From an uncultured Clostridia bacterium (GTDB lineage Bacteria; Bacillota; Clostridia; TANB77; CAG-508): a stretch of DNA of 64,000 nucleotides. The notes below the pieces were generated by a model. It ran no database searches. It saw only the letters and a list, made by a program, of their open reading frames with translations, and was not told the DNA's origin. Location of the stretch: NCBI GenBank assembly GCA_947627185.1, contig CANQVF010000002.1, forward strand, positions 1 through 64,000. The letters run 5' to 3'. A program made the translations under genes and the position numbers. Below, piece after piece: positions 26,318 to 35,282 of the stretch. Position 1 is the stretch's first letter. The number at the start of each line of letters is the position of its first letter.

Positions 26318-28657
26318 TTATTTTAATTCCACAATAGTAACACCCATTTCACCTTCTCCAAAAGTACCAACTCTAAAAGATTTTACATGTGGATGAGATT
26401 TTAAAAATTTATGGATTCCTTCTCTTAAAGCACCAGTTCCTTTTCCATGAACAATTCTAATATTTGATAAACCACTTAAATAGCAATTATCTAAATATTT
26501 ATCTATTGTAAAACAAGCTTCATCAACATTTTGTCCAATAACATTAATTTCTGGAGAAATAGATTTTACAGTGAATTCTTTTCTAGAAGATGAAAATTTT
26601 TTTTCTTTTTTATTAAAAGATGAATTTTTTGATAGCTCTAATTCATCTATTGTAAAAAACATTTTTCCAAGACCTAATTCAACTTGAATTTTACCATCTT
26701 TAGAAATAGATAAAATTTTTCCATATTGATTTATTTTATATACAAAAACCTCCATTCCAATAGAAAGATCAGATAATTCTAATTTTCTAGAATTATTAGA
26801 AGTTTCTGAAATAATATTTAATTCATTAATTTTATCATTTAATTTATTTCTTAATTTATTTGTTTTTCTATTATCAGAAGATTTTTCTATTTCTTTTATA
26901 ATTTCATTTGCATCTTCTTTAGCAGAAAGTAATATTTTTTTTGCTTCGGTTTTAGCATTATTTATAATGTCTTTTTGTTCTTCTTTTAATTTTGAAAAAT
27001 CGAATTCTAATGAATTTTTTAATTTTTTTACTTCTTCAGAATTTTTTAAAATTTCTTCTTTTTCATGTTCGATTTTTTTCTTATCTTCATAAATATTTGT
27101 AAGCAATTCTTCAATACTTATTTTATCGGAATCGATATATTCTTTAGCTTTTAAAATTATTTCTTCTGAAATTCCAAGTTTTTTACTAATTGCAAAGGCA
27201 TTGCTAGTTCCAGGAACACCAAGTAATAACTTATAAGTTGGTGATAAAGTATTTAAATCAAATTCAACACTAGCATTTTCAAATCCTTTTGTAGTTAAAG
27301 CAAAGTGTTTTATTTCTGGATAATGAGTTGTTGATAAAGTTAAACAATTTATTGAATTAAGTTTTTGAAGAATACTTATAGCTAAACTAGAACCTTCAAT
27401 AGGATCTGTTCCAGAACCTAACTCATCCAATAATACAAGACTATTTTCAGTTACTTCATTCAATATTTTAGCAATATTAGTAATATGAGAAGAAAAAGTA
27501 CTTAAAGAATCTAAAATACTTTGCTCATCACCAATATCAGCAAAAATATTGTCAAAAACATAAATTTTACTACCTTCTTTAGCTGGAATGTGAAGACCAC
27601 TTAGAGCCATTAAACTTAAAAGTCCAGCTGTTTTTAAAGTAACAGTTTTTCCACCAGTATTAGGACCTGTAATAATTAAGCTATTATAATTTTTACCTAT
27701 AATAATGTCATTTTTTACTACATTTTTTTTATCAATTAAAGGGTGCCAAGCTTGTTTTAAATTAAGCTCTTTTTCTTCTGTTATGATTGGCTCTACTAAA
27801 TCTAAAGAATTTGAATATTTAGCTTTTGCAAATATAAAATCTATAAGTCCTATTAAATTAACATCATTTTCAATATTTGGAATTATACTAAAAAATAGTG
27901 AAGACAATTTTTGCAATATTTTTTCAATTTCTATATTTTCTTCATTTTTTAAATTATTTAAATCATTATTTAAATCAAAAATTATTATAGGTTCAATAAA
28001 TACAGTAGAACCACTTGAAGATATATCATGAATAAAACCCTTTATTTCTGAGCGATATTCATTTTTGACAGGAATAACGAAACGTTCAGAACGCATTGTA
28101 ATTACAGGTTCTTGTATATATTTTGAATGAAGAAAAGAATTTAGTTTTGAACGTATTTCTTGTTCTTTATTTTTAATATTTTTTCTTATAGTGCTTAATT
28201 CTTTTGAAGCATCATCTGAAATAGTATTTTCATCAATAATAGCTGAAAAGATAGCTTTTTCAATTGATGGATTTACATATAAATTATTGAATAATCCTTC
28301 TAAATTTATAAATTCAGACATATCAATTTCTGTAGAAAAAAAGTAATTTTTTAAGTTAGAAGATATTTTTAATATATTTGCTAAATCTAGTAATTGTTTA
28401 GTATTTAAAAATAAATTACTACTTAATTTTTTTATATGTTCTATTGTATTTTCAATTTCAGATATTGGAATAGAGCCTTTTCTATATAAAAGAATAGAAG
28501 CTTCTGTAGTTTGTGATAAAGCTTTTGTAATTTCATTTTTTAAACTTAAAGGTTTTAAATTTTCTAAATAATTTTTGCCAATGTAAGTAATTGCAAAGCT
28601 TTTAATAATGTTACAAATTTTATTAAATTCCAATTTTTCTAAAGTTTTTGAATTCAT
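26318..28657 (-). CDS. mutS2: MutS2 (ribosome-rescue/recombination ATPase)
   Basis: 779 aa. The MutS core and clamp domains lack the mismatch-binding domain. Walker A is GPNTGGKTVTLKTAG (about residue 329), then a signature SLSTFSSHI and Walker B LLDELGSGTDP. A long coiled coil runs over about 515-620, and a KOW-like segment over about 630-680. The C-terminal Smr endonuclease domain has VHGKGTGALREGIHKFL. In Bacillota MutS2 senses collided ribosomes and restrains recombination. Monocistronic, facing lexA. Confidence 0.97.
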   Translation of the reverse strand: MNSKTLEKLEFNKICNIIKSFAITYIGKNYLENLKPLSLKNEITKALSQTTEASILLYRKGSIPISEIENTIEHIKKLSSNLFLNTKQLLDLANILKISSNLKNYFFSTEIDMSEFINLEGLFNNLYVNPSIEKAIFSAIIDENTISDDASKELSTIRKNIKNKEQEIRSKLNSFLHSKYIQEPVITMRSERFVIPVKNEYRSEIKGFIHDISSSGSTVFIEPIIIFDLNNDLNNLKNEENIEIEKILQKLSSLFFSIIPNIENDVNLIGLIDFIFAKAKYSNSLDLVEPIITEEKELNLKQAWHPLIDKKNVVKNDIIIGKNYNSLIITGPNTGGKTVTLKTAGLLSLMALSGLHIPAKEGSKIYVFDNIFADIGDEQSILDSLSTFSSHITNIAKILNEVTENSLVLLDELGSGTDPIEGSSLAISILQKLNSINCLTLSTTHYPEIKHFALTTKGFENASVEFDLNTLSPTYKLLLGVPGTSNAFAISKKLGISEEIILKAKEYIDSDKISIEELLTNIYEDKKKIEHEKEEILKNSEEVKKLKNSLEFDFSKLKEEQKDIINNAKTEAKKILLSAKEDANEIIKEIEKSSDNRKTNKLRNKLNDKINELNIISETSNNSRKLELSDLSIGMEVFVYKINQYGKILSISKDGKIQVELGLGKMFFTIDELELSKNSSFNKKEKKFSSSRKEFTVKSISPEINVIGQNVDEACFTIDKYLDNCYLSGLSNIRIVHGKGTGALREGIHKFLKSHPHVKSFRVGTFGEGEMGVTIVELK

Positions 28658-28793
28658 AATATCTTCCTTTTTAATTAATATTTATATAATACCACAAAAT
28701 TAGGTAAATTAAAAGAAAAACTAAAAATACTTTTCATACATAAAAAATAAGTTAATAAAATCATAAATAAACCTTTAAAAAATATATAAAAAA

Positions 28794-28822
28794 TTGACTA
28801 ATTGGAAAAAATTTATTATAAT
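28794..28822 (+). promoter_or_regulatory. Promoter of the 28910 gene
   Basis: TTGACT (28794-28799), 17-bp spacer, TATAAT (28817-28822). The leader is about 80 nt. Confidence 0.85.
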
Positions 28823-28909
28823 AGAAAGGTAGGCAATTTTTTTATAACTGCTCCTTTGGTACTTACAAGGGTGACAGAAAAATAATTTAAAAGGAGAGAG
28901 GGGACAAAC

Positions 28910-29272
28910 ATGAAAAAAGGAAATGAAAGAATTCGGGTAAACGAGGCTATGGTGGTAAAGCAACTGAAACATCAAGTTTTTGTAAAAACACCTATATCTA
29001 AAAGTCTGGCAATAAAAATGGACGTTATTGATGATGCAGAAAGATTTTTCCTTACTGAACGGGAAAGAATTGTAGGACTTGGAATGAAGCAAGAGTTACA
29101 TGTTTGTGCGCAAATTGCAAAATGGGCGAAAGAATCAGGTGCGAGAATAGTTAATATTGCTAATGATATTGATGATTTTGGAGCACCAACAATTGATTTT
29201 ACGTTTATTTTTGCTGATTTGCAACATGCAAGAAGTTTTGAAATGAATTTTAAAGAACATGTTTGTGTGTAG
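28910..29272 (+). CDS. Hypothetical protein, 120 aa
   Basis: Good RBS (AAAGGAGAG), a consensus-like promoter and a strong terminator make this a real gene. The product is soluble and of mixed alpha/beta composition, with RIRVNEAMVVKQLKHQVFVK at the start, then FLTERERIVGLGMKQELHVCAQIAKWAKESGARIV and a beta-rich end (TIDFTFIFADLQHARSFEMNF). The two cysteines do not form a metal motif. The name of the family is not known to me. Confidence 0.75.
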   Translation: MKKGNERIRVNEAMVVKQLKHQVFVKTPISKSLAIKMDVIDDAERFFLTERERIVGLGMKQELHVCAQIAKWAKESGARIVNIANDIDDFGAPTIDFTFIFADLQHARSFEMNFKEHVCV

Positions 29273-29313
29273 GGAAATCCTTCCCTAGTGAGATGACTTA
29301 CTAAAAAGGATTA

Positions 29314-29353
29314 GCCGAGGCATTTCTGTAAAAAGAGATGTCTCGGCTTTTTT
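29314..29353 (+). terminator. Strong terminator
   Basis: A 14-bp stem (29314-29327/29334-29347) with two wobble pairs, then six T. An AGGGAA/TTCCCT hairpin lies just upstream at 29272-29287. Confidence 0.92.
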
Positions 29354-29420
29354 CTTTAAAGCAGAATTAATGGTTAGATTATTAAAAAGTAAAAATTATG
29401 TAAACAAAAGTGGTTAATAT

Positions 29421-29449
29421 TTGATATTTATTGATTTTTTTGATATAAT
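29421..29449 (+). promoter_or_regulatory. Promoter of the SleB-like gene
   Basis: TTGATA (29421-29426), 17-bp spacer, TATAAT (29444-29449) with TG at 29441-29442. Two leader hairpins follow: CTTCAA/TTGAAG at about 29460-29475, and ATCAGAAA..TTTCTGAT (29480-29487/29499-29506) with an inner CTAAT/ATTAG. Neither has a T run, so they may affect stability or translation. Confidence 0.75.
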
Positions 29450-29548
29450 ATATAGAGTGCTTCAATTTTTTGAAGTAATATCAGAAAGCTAATATTAGTT
29501 TCTGATGGAACAACAAACAAAAATACATAAGACAAGGAGAGGGAGAGT

Positions 29549-30364
29549 ATGGAAAAGATTTTCAGAAATTGCAGTGTAAGCGATAGGCGGTTTGTAAGAG
29601 TTTTTAAAAGAAATTGTTTGAACTGTCCAAGACATCGGCATTGCATTCAAAAAAGGCAGCAGCTAAAAAGAAAAAAATGGGCAAAAAGGTATTTTTTAGA
29701 AGCATTAATTTTTTGCTTTATAATTACAGCTGCTTTTTCCATGGTGGATTACTATTTTTCGCCAATCTCAGAAGGAGATTCGCATATTTTTGTGGAAACC
29801 CCCATTATGGTGGTAGAAGCGGAAGATGAAACAGAAACGGAGATTGAGACGGAAACTGAGTCTGAGACGGAAACTGAAACTGAAACAGAGACAGAGACAG
29901 AACAACTTCCACGTATATCTGCCTATGAGCCTGGTGAATCTTACTATTATGATTTATGTTGGCAAGACAAATTATATATAGCAAGACTGGTTTACCAAGA
30001 GGCAAGGGGAGAATGTTTTGAAGGAAAGGTAGCGGTTGCAGCTGTTGTCTTAAATCGCTTTTTTGAAGAAGATAATGGTAGGTTCGATCAAACTTCAATA
30101 TGGTCAATCATTAATGAACCTGGTGAATTTGCTTCCATATCTAATGTTTCAGATGAAATGGTAGCACAAGTACCAGAGTGTATGGAGTCTGTTGAAGCAG
30201 CCTGTAAAGGCTGGGATCCTACCAGATTACTCTTCGAAGGCGGTGCAAAGTTTTTTTATGCACCAGCTAATGTATATGGAGATAGAGCACTGGAGCGTGA
30301 AGGCATAGAAGTACTGTCAATTGGAAATCACAATTTCCATAATGACTTTAACAGGATTTACTAA
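29549..30364 (+). CDS. Membrane-anchored SleB/CwlJ-type cell wall hydrolase
   Basis: 271 aa. The cytoplasmic N-terminus has a Cys/His cluster (CLNCPRHRHC, residues 23-32). A membrane helix spans about 50-66. A run of Glu-Thr dipeptides (about 93-118) spaces the catalytic domain from the membrane. The Hydrolase_2 domain from about 140 has ARLVYQEARGE (probable catalytic Glu151), VAAVVLNRFF, and the final FYAPANVYGDRAL and IGNHNFHN. Such enzymes act on peptidoglycan, often spore cortex. Here the TM anchor and the N-terminal Cys cluster suggest a vegetative membrane-bound form. Monocistronic. Confidence 0.88.
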   Translation: MEKIFRNCSVSDRRFVRVFKRNCLNCPRHRHCIQKRQQLKRKKWAKRYFLEALIFCFIITAAFSMVDYYFSPISEGDSHIFVETPIMVVEAEDETETEIETETESETETETETETETEQLPRISAYEPGESYYYDLCWQDKLYIARLVYQEARGECFEGKVAVAAVVLNRFFEEDNGRFDQTSIWSIINEPGEFASISNVSDEMVAQVPECMESVEAACKGWDPTRLLFEGGAKFFYAPANVYGDRALEREGIEVLSIGNHNFHNDFNRIY

Positions 30365-30377
30365 GTTGTTCAAAAAA

Positions 30378-30415
30378 AAGAGTGCAAGGCAAATTGCCAA
30401 GCATTCTTTTTTTTT
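30378..30415 (+). terminator. Terminator of the SleB-like gene
   Basis: AAGAGTGC/GCATTCTT (30378-30385/30401-30408, one wobble) with inner GGCA/TGCC, then a T run. Confidence 0.85.
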
Positions 30416-30441
30416 ATTAAAAAAATATATTGGTTAAATAA

Positions 30442-30467
30442 AAAACTCCAGAATAAACTGGAGTTTT
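30442..30467 (-). terminator. tRNA-Met terminator (minus strand)
   Basis: A 10-bp perfect stem (30442-30451/30458-30467). On the minus strand it comes directly after the tRNA CCA end and is followed by T's. Confidence 0.88.
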
Positions 30468-30468
30468 T

Positions 30469-30545
30469 TGGTGCGCCCTCAAGGATTCGAACCTTGGACC
30501 AACCGGTTATGAGCCGGTTGCTCTGACCAACTGAGCTAAGGGCGC
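30469..30545 (-). tRNA. tRNA with anticodon CAT (elongator Met likely, or Ile2)
   Basis: A complete 77-nt cloverleaf on the minus strand with encoded CCA. The acceptor is GCGCCCT/AGGGCGC, the D arm has AGCTCAGTTGG, the anticodon loop is CTCATAA, and the T arm has GGTTCGAATCC. CAT can be read as Met or, after lysidine modification, as Ile(AUA). The loop CTCATAA occurs in both classes. Elongator Met is the likelier choice, since initiator features (three G-C pairs in the anticodon stem with a C1-A72 mismatch) are absent. Confidence 0.93.
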
Positions 30546-30741
30546 ATTATTTTATTTCTACGACAAGAATTATTATAAACGATTGAGATAAATATGTCAA
30601 GAGAATTTATAAAAAAATGTTATTAACTTTTAAATGTTATTTATTAAAATATTGACAAAAATAAAGTATGGTTATAAATTAATTTTATAAAATTTTATTA
30701 AAGAAATTATAAACCAAAATATAGATAGGAGAGAATAGATT

Positions 30742-31605
30742 ATGATTTTAATAAACATTGCAATAGCCATATTTATTGTAGGAGTAGTTTTTTGTGGAAT
30801 TAGTTTAGTAACAAAAAATAGAAAAATAAAAATATTAGGAATTTTAATACTTTTGTTTTTATTAATTAGTATTATTTTGTTTCTGTTTTATGCACTTTAT
30901 GAAAATGATCAAGAATTAATTAATCAAGGCATTGATAATACGAGTGAATATTTTACAGATAGTATGAATAATGCAAATAATACAAGTCTTATAAATGATG
31001 TAAATATCATAAATAAATCTAATAGTGATAATAATATGCTACCAGTTGAATATTCTGGAAAAGTTTTAAATATTAACAATTCTACAATTGAATGTGGTCC
31101 AATTGAAACACTTTCAACAAATTTAATTTTTATAGATGAAGAAACAAAAATAACAAATTATTTAACAAATAATGAAATGAAATTATGTGATATAAAACAA
31201 GGAGATTGTATTAATGTTGTTGGAGATAAAGTTACTTCAAATAATGATTTAGAACAAATTTCTGCTAAAACAATATTAGTATATCCAAAAGATGAAATAA
31301 AAAAAGAAGCTGGTAAATATATAAATGACACTTATAGAATAGATGATTCAAGTATTGCTTATTCAAATGTAGATTTATCTGGAAATGGATATATAATTTG
31401 TGAAATTAATGTAGATAATTTTTCTTATCCAATAAAATTAAATGTTAATAAAAATACAGAAACTTTTTTAGGATATTCAATGCATTTACAATCTAATTAT
31501 GGATATGTTCTTCATGAAATGTGTTGGATTACTTTAGATACAAAAGTTGAAGATATTGATAATATAAAAGGATATGTAAAAATGATAGAATATATAGCAG
31601 ATTAA
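30742..31605 (+). CDS. Membrane protein with outside beta-rich domain, 287 aa
   Basis: Two N-terminal membrane helices (about 2-22 and 29-52) are followed by an Asn/Ser-rich linker (about 60-95) and a domain from about 98. The opening of that domain, YSGKVLNINNSTIECGPIE then IKQGDCINVVGDKV, resembles the DUF5666/OB-like 'G-x-V ... I-x-x-G-D-x-V-x-V-x-G' pattern. A second domain follows from about 190 (INDTYRIDDSSIAYS) to the end. RBS TAGGAGAG. The function is unknown and the family assignment tentative. Confidence 0.65.
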   Translation: MILINIAIAIFIVGVVFCGISLVTKNRKIKILGILILLFLLISIILFLFYALYENDQELINQGIDNTSEYFTDSMNNANNTSLINDVNIINKSNSDNNMLPVEYSGKVLNINNSTIECGPIETLSTNLIFIDEETKITNYLTNNEMKLCDIKQGDCINVVGDKVTSNNDLEQISAKTILVYPKDEIKKEAGKYINDTYRIDDSSIAYSNVDLSGNGYIICEINVDNFSYPIKLNVNKNTETFLGYSMHLQSNYGYVLHEMCWITLDTKVEDIDNIKGYVKMIEYIAD

Positions 31606-31631
31606 AAATATCGAAAAACGATAAAAAAATA

Positions 31632-31660
31632 TTGACAAACAAAAAATAACATGATATATT
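31632..31660 (+). promoter_or_regulatory. Promoter of the DUF2975 operon
   Basis: TTGACA (31632-31637), 17-bp spacer, TATATT (31655-31660) with extended TG at 31652-31653. Because the -10 box covers the upstream ATG at 31651, it fixes the true start of the next gene downstream. Confidence 0.85.
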
Positions 31661-31719
31661 TTTTTCATAAGATTTATAATTATAATTTTATAAAAAATAA
31701 AAGAAAAGAGGAAATAATA

Positions 31720-32184
31720 GTGGAAATTTTCGGGAAAAAGGGAATTGGAAATATTTTAAAAATTCTTTTACAAGTAGTTTTAGTATTTGGTATTGTAATT
31801 TTAATAATTTTTCCAATAATTATAAATAAAACAAATATTCAAATTAATCCAAATATAATAATGTTTTATCCAAATGCAATTTGTTTATTATTAATAATAT
31901 ATCAGTTTATTGGGTTATTTGATAGTTTAAAACAAGAAAATCCATTTTGCGAAAATACTGTGAAAAGATTAAGTAAATCTGGAAAAATAGCTGGAGTGGC
32001 ATCTATTTTTTGGATATTAGATTTTTTATATGAGTTATTAATTGTAAGAGCAAATATACAATTTTCATTAGCTTTAGCATTTTTAGTTATTCTATTTATT
32101 GGTGTTACAATAGCTTTATTTATTTTGTCAGAATTATTTAATAAGGCTTTAGAATATAAAAATGAAAACGATTTAACAATTTAA
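31720..32184 (+). CDS. DUF2975 four-helix membrane protein
   Basis: The start is GTG 31720 behind AGAGGA; the ATG further up lies inside the promoter. The 154-aa product has four membrane helices and the loop DSLKQENPFCENTVKRLSKSG, which is the DUF2975 signature (NPF...N...L...G). It is immediately followed by a YozG-type HTH gene, the usual partner in Bacillota. The role of the pair is unknown; a membrane-bound control of the small regulator is a reasonable guess. Confidence 0.88.
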   Translation: MEIFGKKGIGNILKILLQVVLVFGIVILIIFPIIINKTNIQINPNIIMFYPNAICLLLIIYQFIGLFDSLKQENPFCENTVKRLSKSGKIAGVASIFWILDFLYELLIVRANIQFSLALAFLVILFIGVTIALFILSELFNKALEYKNENDLTI

Positions 32185-32213
32185 TTTATGAGAAGAATTA
32201 GGAGGGTAAATTT

Positions 32214-32420
32214 ATGATAATTGTAAATTTAGATGTTATGATGGCAAAAAGAAAAATATCTTCTCAAGAATTAGCAGAAAAGATAGGAATAACGCAAGCA
32301 AATTTATCTATTTTAAAAACTAATAAAGGAAAGGCAATTAGATTTTCTACTTTAGATCAAATTTGCAAAGCATTAAATTGTATGCCAGGAGACATATTGG
32401 AATATAAAGAAGGGAAATAA
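32214..32420 (+). CDS. YozG-like XRE-family regulator
   Basis: 68 aa, essentially one helix-turn-helix: MAKRKISSQELAEKIGITQANLSILKTNKGKAIRFSTL as the scaffold, then ICKALNCMPGDILEY, the standard Cro/C1 ending. RBS TAGGAGGG. It is the small partner of DUF2975 and probably regulates this operon. Its short distance to the next gene (4 bp) shows cotranscription with the DUF4173 gene. Confidence 0.92.
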   Translation: MIIVNLDVMMAKRKISSQELAEKIGITQANLSILKTNKGKAIRFSTLDQICKALNCMPGDILEYKEGK

Positions 32421-32424
32421 AATA

Positions 32425-33852
32425 ATGAGTAGTATATTTGTTGGTGCACTATTATTTAGTATATGGAGTGTTATACTATTTGTAGAAAAAAGTGTAGGAC
32501 TTTCTATGTTATTATTTGTAGTGCCTTTATCATATTTTTTAATAAAAATTTTAGAAAAAAATAAAAGAGTAAAATTTGAAAAAGCAAAATTGTTAATAAT
32601 ACCAATTACATTACTTTCAAGTACATATTTCATATATAATAATAAATTTTTTAATAATATAAACATATTTGTTATACCAATACTTGTTTTAATAATGGTT
32701 ATTGACTTAATTGAAAAAGATTTAAAAATAGAAGATTTTATAGAAAGAATAACAGAACTTATATTCAATCCAATTGCTTATTTTCAACTAACAATGCAAA
32801 AATTTATTGAATTTATAAAAATAAAATTAAAGATGAAAAATACATCTAAAAAATCAAATATTTTAAAAGGAATTTTAATAACCATACCAATAGTAATTTT
32901 AATAATAATTTTATTATCTTCAGCTGATGAAATTTTTGGAGGATTTTTTGTAGATATATTTATTCACTGTTTAAATGTAATATCAAATGTTAAAATTGCA
33001 CAAATATTTTTAAAAATTCTTATTACAATATTAGTATTTTTATATTTAAGTTGTTTTTTTGATAATTTAATAAATAGATATGAGTCAGATGAGAAAGCCT
33101 TAGAAGAACAAAAAAATAAAGAATTTGAAAACACAACAATAAAAATGATTTTGGTTACTTTGAATATTATATATATTGTATTTTGCATTATTCAAATAAA
33201 ATCTTTATTTATGAAAGTAAATATAGAAAATTATGCACAATATGCAAGAAAAGGCTTTTTTCAATTAATGATTGTTTCAGTTATTAATTTAATAGTAATA
33301 TTAATAGCTAAATTTAATAAAAATGATAAATTTATAAATATTATGTGTTTACTTATGATAGCTTGTACTTTTATAATACTTCTTTCATCAGCATATAGAA
33401 TGAGATTATATGAAAGTACATTTGGATATACACTTTTAAGATTATTAGTTTATGTTGCTTTATTTACGGAAAGTATTCTATTAATTCCAACTGTTATATA
33501 TGTTTTAGACAAACCGATAAAACTTTTAAAAGTATATTTTGTAATAACTCTTTTTGTTTATGTTTGCATTAATTTTGCAAATATTGATAATATAATTGCT
33601 AGAAAAAATATTGATAGATATTTTGCAACTGGAAAAATAGATTTAGAATATTTAATGGATAATACGGGTACAGATGCAATAAGTCAAATAATTAGAATAA
33701 GAGAATCAGAGACAGAAACAGAAGAGGAAGAAAATATAAAAAATAGAGTAGTAACTTATATTTCAAATATATATACAGAGCTTGAAAATGAAAAATTAGA
33801 TTTTAGAAACTTTAATATTTCAAAATTTACTGCAAAAATTGTTATTTTTTAA
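32425..33852 (+). CDS. DUF4153/DUF4173 polytopic membrane protein
   Basis: 475 aa with about eleven helices. A cytoplasmic loop near residues 120-145 is basic (KFIEFIKIKLKMKNTSKKS), and the C-terminus is soluble (about 395-475). The sequence YARKGFFQLMIVSVINLIVI followed by MRLYESTFGYTLLRLLVYVAL matches the conserved DUF4173 core ('YARxGFFqL', 'RmxLYxxxyGLTxLR'). It is the last gene of the operon with DUF2975 and the HTH gene. No biochemical role is established for the family. Confidence 0.87.
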   Translation: MSSIFVGALLFSIWSVILFVEKSVGLSMLLFVVPLSYFLIKILEKNKRVKFEKAKLLIIPITLLSSTYFIYNNKFFNNINIFVIPILVLIMVIDLIEKDLKIEDFIERITELIFNPIAYFQLTMQKFIEFIKIKLKMKNTSKKSNILKGILITIPIVILIIILLSSADEIFGGFFVDIFIHCLNVISNVKIAQIFLKILITILVFLYLSCFFDNLINRYESDEKALEEQKNKEFENTTIKMILVTLNIIYIVFCIIQIKSLFMKVNIENYAQYARKGFFQLMIVSVINLIVILIAKFNKNDKFINIMCLLMIACTFIILLSSAYRMRLYESTFGYTLLRLLVYVALFTESILLIPTVIYVLDKPIKLLKVYFVITLFVYVCINFANIDNIIARKNIDRYFATGKIDLEYLMDNTGTDAISQIIRIRESETETEEEENIKNRVVTYISNIYTELENEKLDFRNFNISKFTAKIVIF

Positions 33853-33879
33853 GATATAAAAAAATAATCTTAAAAACTC

Positions 33880-33908
33880 TTGACAATAAACTAAAATAAC
33901 ATTATAAT
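33880..33908 (+). promoter_or_regulatory. tRNA-Tyr promoter
   Basis: TTGACA (33880-33885), 17-bp spacer, TATAAT (33903-33908); both boxes are consensus. Confidence 0.92.
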
Positions 33909-33935
33909 AAATAACGTGCTCGAAAGGGCACAAAT

Positions 33936-34021
33936 GGGTAGGTGGTCGAGTGGTTAATGGCACCAGACTGTAAATCTGGCCGCGAGAGCGTACGATGGTT
34001 CGAATCCATCCCTGCCCACCA
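33936..34021 (+). tRNA. tRNA-Tyr (GTA)
   Basis: An 86-nt class II tRNA with CCA. The acceptor is GGGTAGG/CCTGCCC (one wobble), the anticodon stem-loop is CAGACTGTAAATCTG, the variable arm is long (CGCGAGAGCG region), and the T arm is GATGG-TTCGAAT-CCATC. Confidence 0.96.
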
Positions 34022-34023
34022 CA

Positions 34024-34048
34024 AAAAGAGGTCAAAAGCCTCTTTTTT
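34024..34048 (+). terminator. tRNA-Tyr terminator
   Basis: AAAAGAGG (34024-34031) pairs with CCTCTTTT (34039-34046), followed by further T. Confidence 0.92.
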
Positions 34049-34064
34049 GTTTTGGCAATAATTA

Positions 34065-34151
34065 TTATTTTTCATCTAAATCCATTGATATTACTGAATT
34101 ATCACCGATTTTTCTTGTTTCATTAAAATTTTCATCATCATTTGCAGAATA
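34065..34151 (-). pseudogene. Possible C-terminal remnant of a lost gene
   Basis: On the minus strand a frame of about 28 codons ends in TAA and reads ANDDENFNETRKIGDNSVIS then MDLDEK. It looks like the polar C-terminus of a real protein, and codon usage is coding-like. It is interrupted upstream by a stop and has no start or RBS. It could be chance; no parent protein is recognised. Confidence 0.25.
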
Positions 34152-34184
34152 TCATAATATGCCAAAGTAATGAGTTACATAATA

Positions 34185-34213
34185 TTGAGTTTTATGTAAA
34201 ATTATGTTATAAT
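34185..34213 (+). promoter_or_regulatory. Promoter and leader hairpin of the 34335 gene
   Basis: TTGAGT (34185-34190), 17-bp spacer, TATAAT (34208-34213) with extended TG. The leader contains an 11-12 bp hairpin with a 27-nt loop (34223-34235/34263-34275). Confidence 0.75.
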
Positions 34214-34334
34214 AATTATAGGTTTACTTATTAGTTTTACTCTTTTTGCACCTTATGGGTTGACTAATTTGTAAATAAGTATTTAGGAGTAATATGTAAA
34301 GGTGTACATTGAAAAAAGAAAAGGAGAGAAAAAA

Positions 34335-35249
34335 ATGACAGAAAACAAGAATTTAAACAGATTCGCAGAAGAGGTGAGCCGGATTATTGATCAACATATA
34401 ACTGTGGATCACATCCATCCATCTACTGAAGGAAGGTTCTATTACATCCAGGCACCAAAATCTGGAGCACCAATGCTGTTGAAACATTACAGAAGTCCAT
34501 ATTTTATTGACATCCATCCGGATGATTTCGATGAAATTGCATCTGGAAAGGTTTCTGCACACGATTATGTTACATCTGCCAATTGGATGGTTGGTTATTA
34601 TTGGGGCGGAGGTTCAATGATTGGTGGTGGTTATTACCAGCCTGTTGACATTCTTGGTCGCAAGGAGGAGGTTCGTCGTTACTTACGGATACTCTCTTGC
34701 CGTACTCATTACCATTCTAGTGGTTACCAGCCCTATGAAGAAGAATGTACCGAGTGTCCCGTGGAAAACTGTCCGTTCAGTAAGTACAAGGAAGGAAGGT
34801 GGACTGATGAAATGGAAGAGTTCGACCCTAGGATAGAATTCTTTAGAGCCCTTCGTGCAAGGTTCCAACTGGAATATCCGGGATATTCTCTTAGAGGTTT
34901 CCTTTGTGGAGAACACCCTGATGGAGAAATCAGAATTAGCCCAATAGGACGTTACAGCAAGGAGGAGAGTTTTAGCTTTGTGGCATATGCCTCCAGTGAT
35001 ATTATTCGGTCATTACTGATGCATGAAACTGAGCCAGAAGACTGGAATGAATATGCCAAGAGTTTTGAATTTCGCATTCATAAATTGCTGGACAACCAGA
35101 CTTATGCGGTGAATTCTGAAAACCTGGAAAAGGCATATGAGGGTATGGATTTTACGAAAGAGGAAGCTAACACTCAGCCTGAAGATATGAACGAAGAAAA
35201 AGTTCCTTTTAAGGAGAGAATGATGGCTTTTCTCAAAAAAGTTTTATAA
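34335..35249 (+). CDS. Hypothetical protein with Cys/His cluster and atypical GC
   Basis: Start ATG 34335 behind AAGGAGAG. The product is 304 aa, soluble and rich in Tyr and Glu. A middle segment carries CRTHYHSSGY (residues about 121-130) followed by CTECPVENCPF, a possible zinc or iron-sulfur site. Before it is a glycine-rich stretch (GYYWGGGSMIGGGYYQP). The C-terminus ends in an amphipathic basic helix (FKERMMAFLKKVL). Its DNA is much richer in G and C than its neighbours and contains CGG, CGT and CTG codons rare here, so it was probably acquired. It sits between two tRNA loci. No family recognised. Confidence 0.75.
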   Translation: MTENKNLNRFAEEVSRIIDQHITVDHIHPSTEGRFYYIQAPKSGAPMLLKHYRSPYFIDIHPDDFDEIASGKVSAHDYVTSANWMVGYYWGGGSMIGGGYYQPVDILGRKEEVRRYLRILSCRTHYHSSGYQPYEEECTECPVENCPFSKYKEGRWTDEMEEFDPRIEFFRALRARFQLEYPGYSLRGFLCGEHPDGEIRISPIGRYSKEESFSFVAYASSDIIRSLLMHETEPEDWNEYAKSFEFRIHKLLDNQTYAVNSENLEKAYEGMDFTKEEANTQPEDMNEEKVPFKERMMAFLKKVL

Positions 35250-35282
35250 TTCTTTTCGTTTTTGTAACTGCACACACACACC

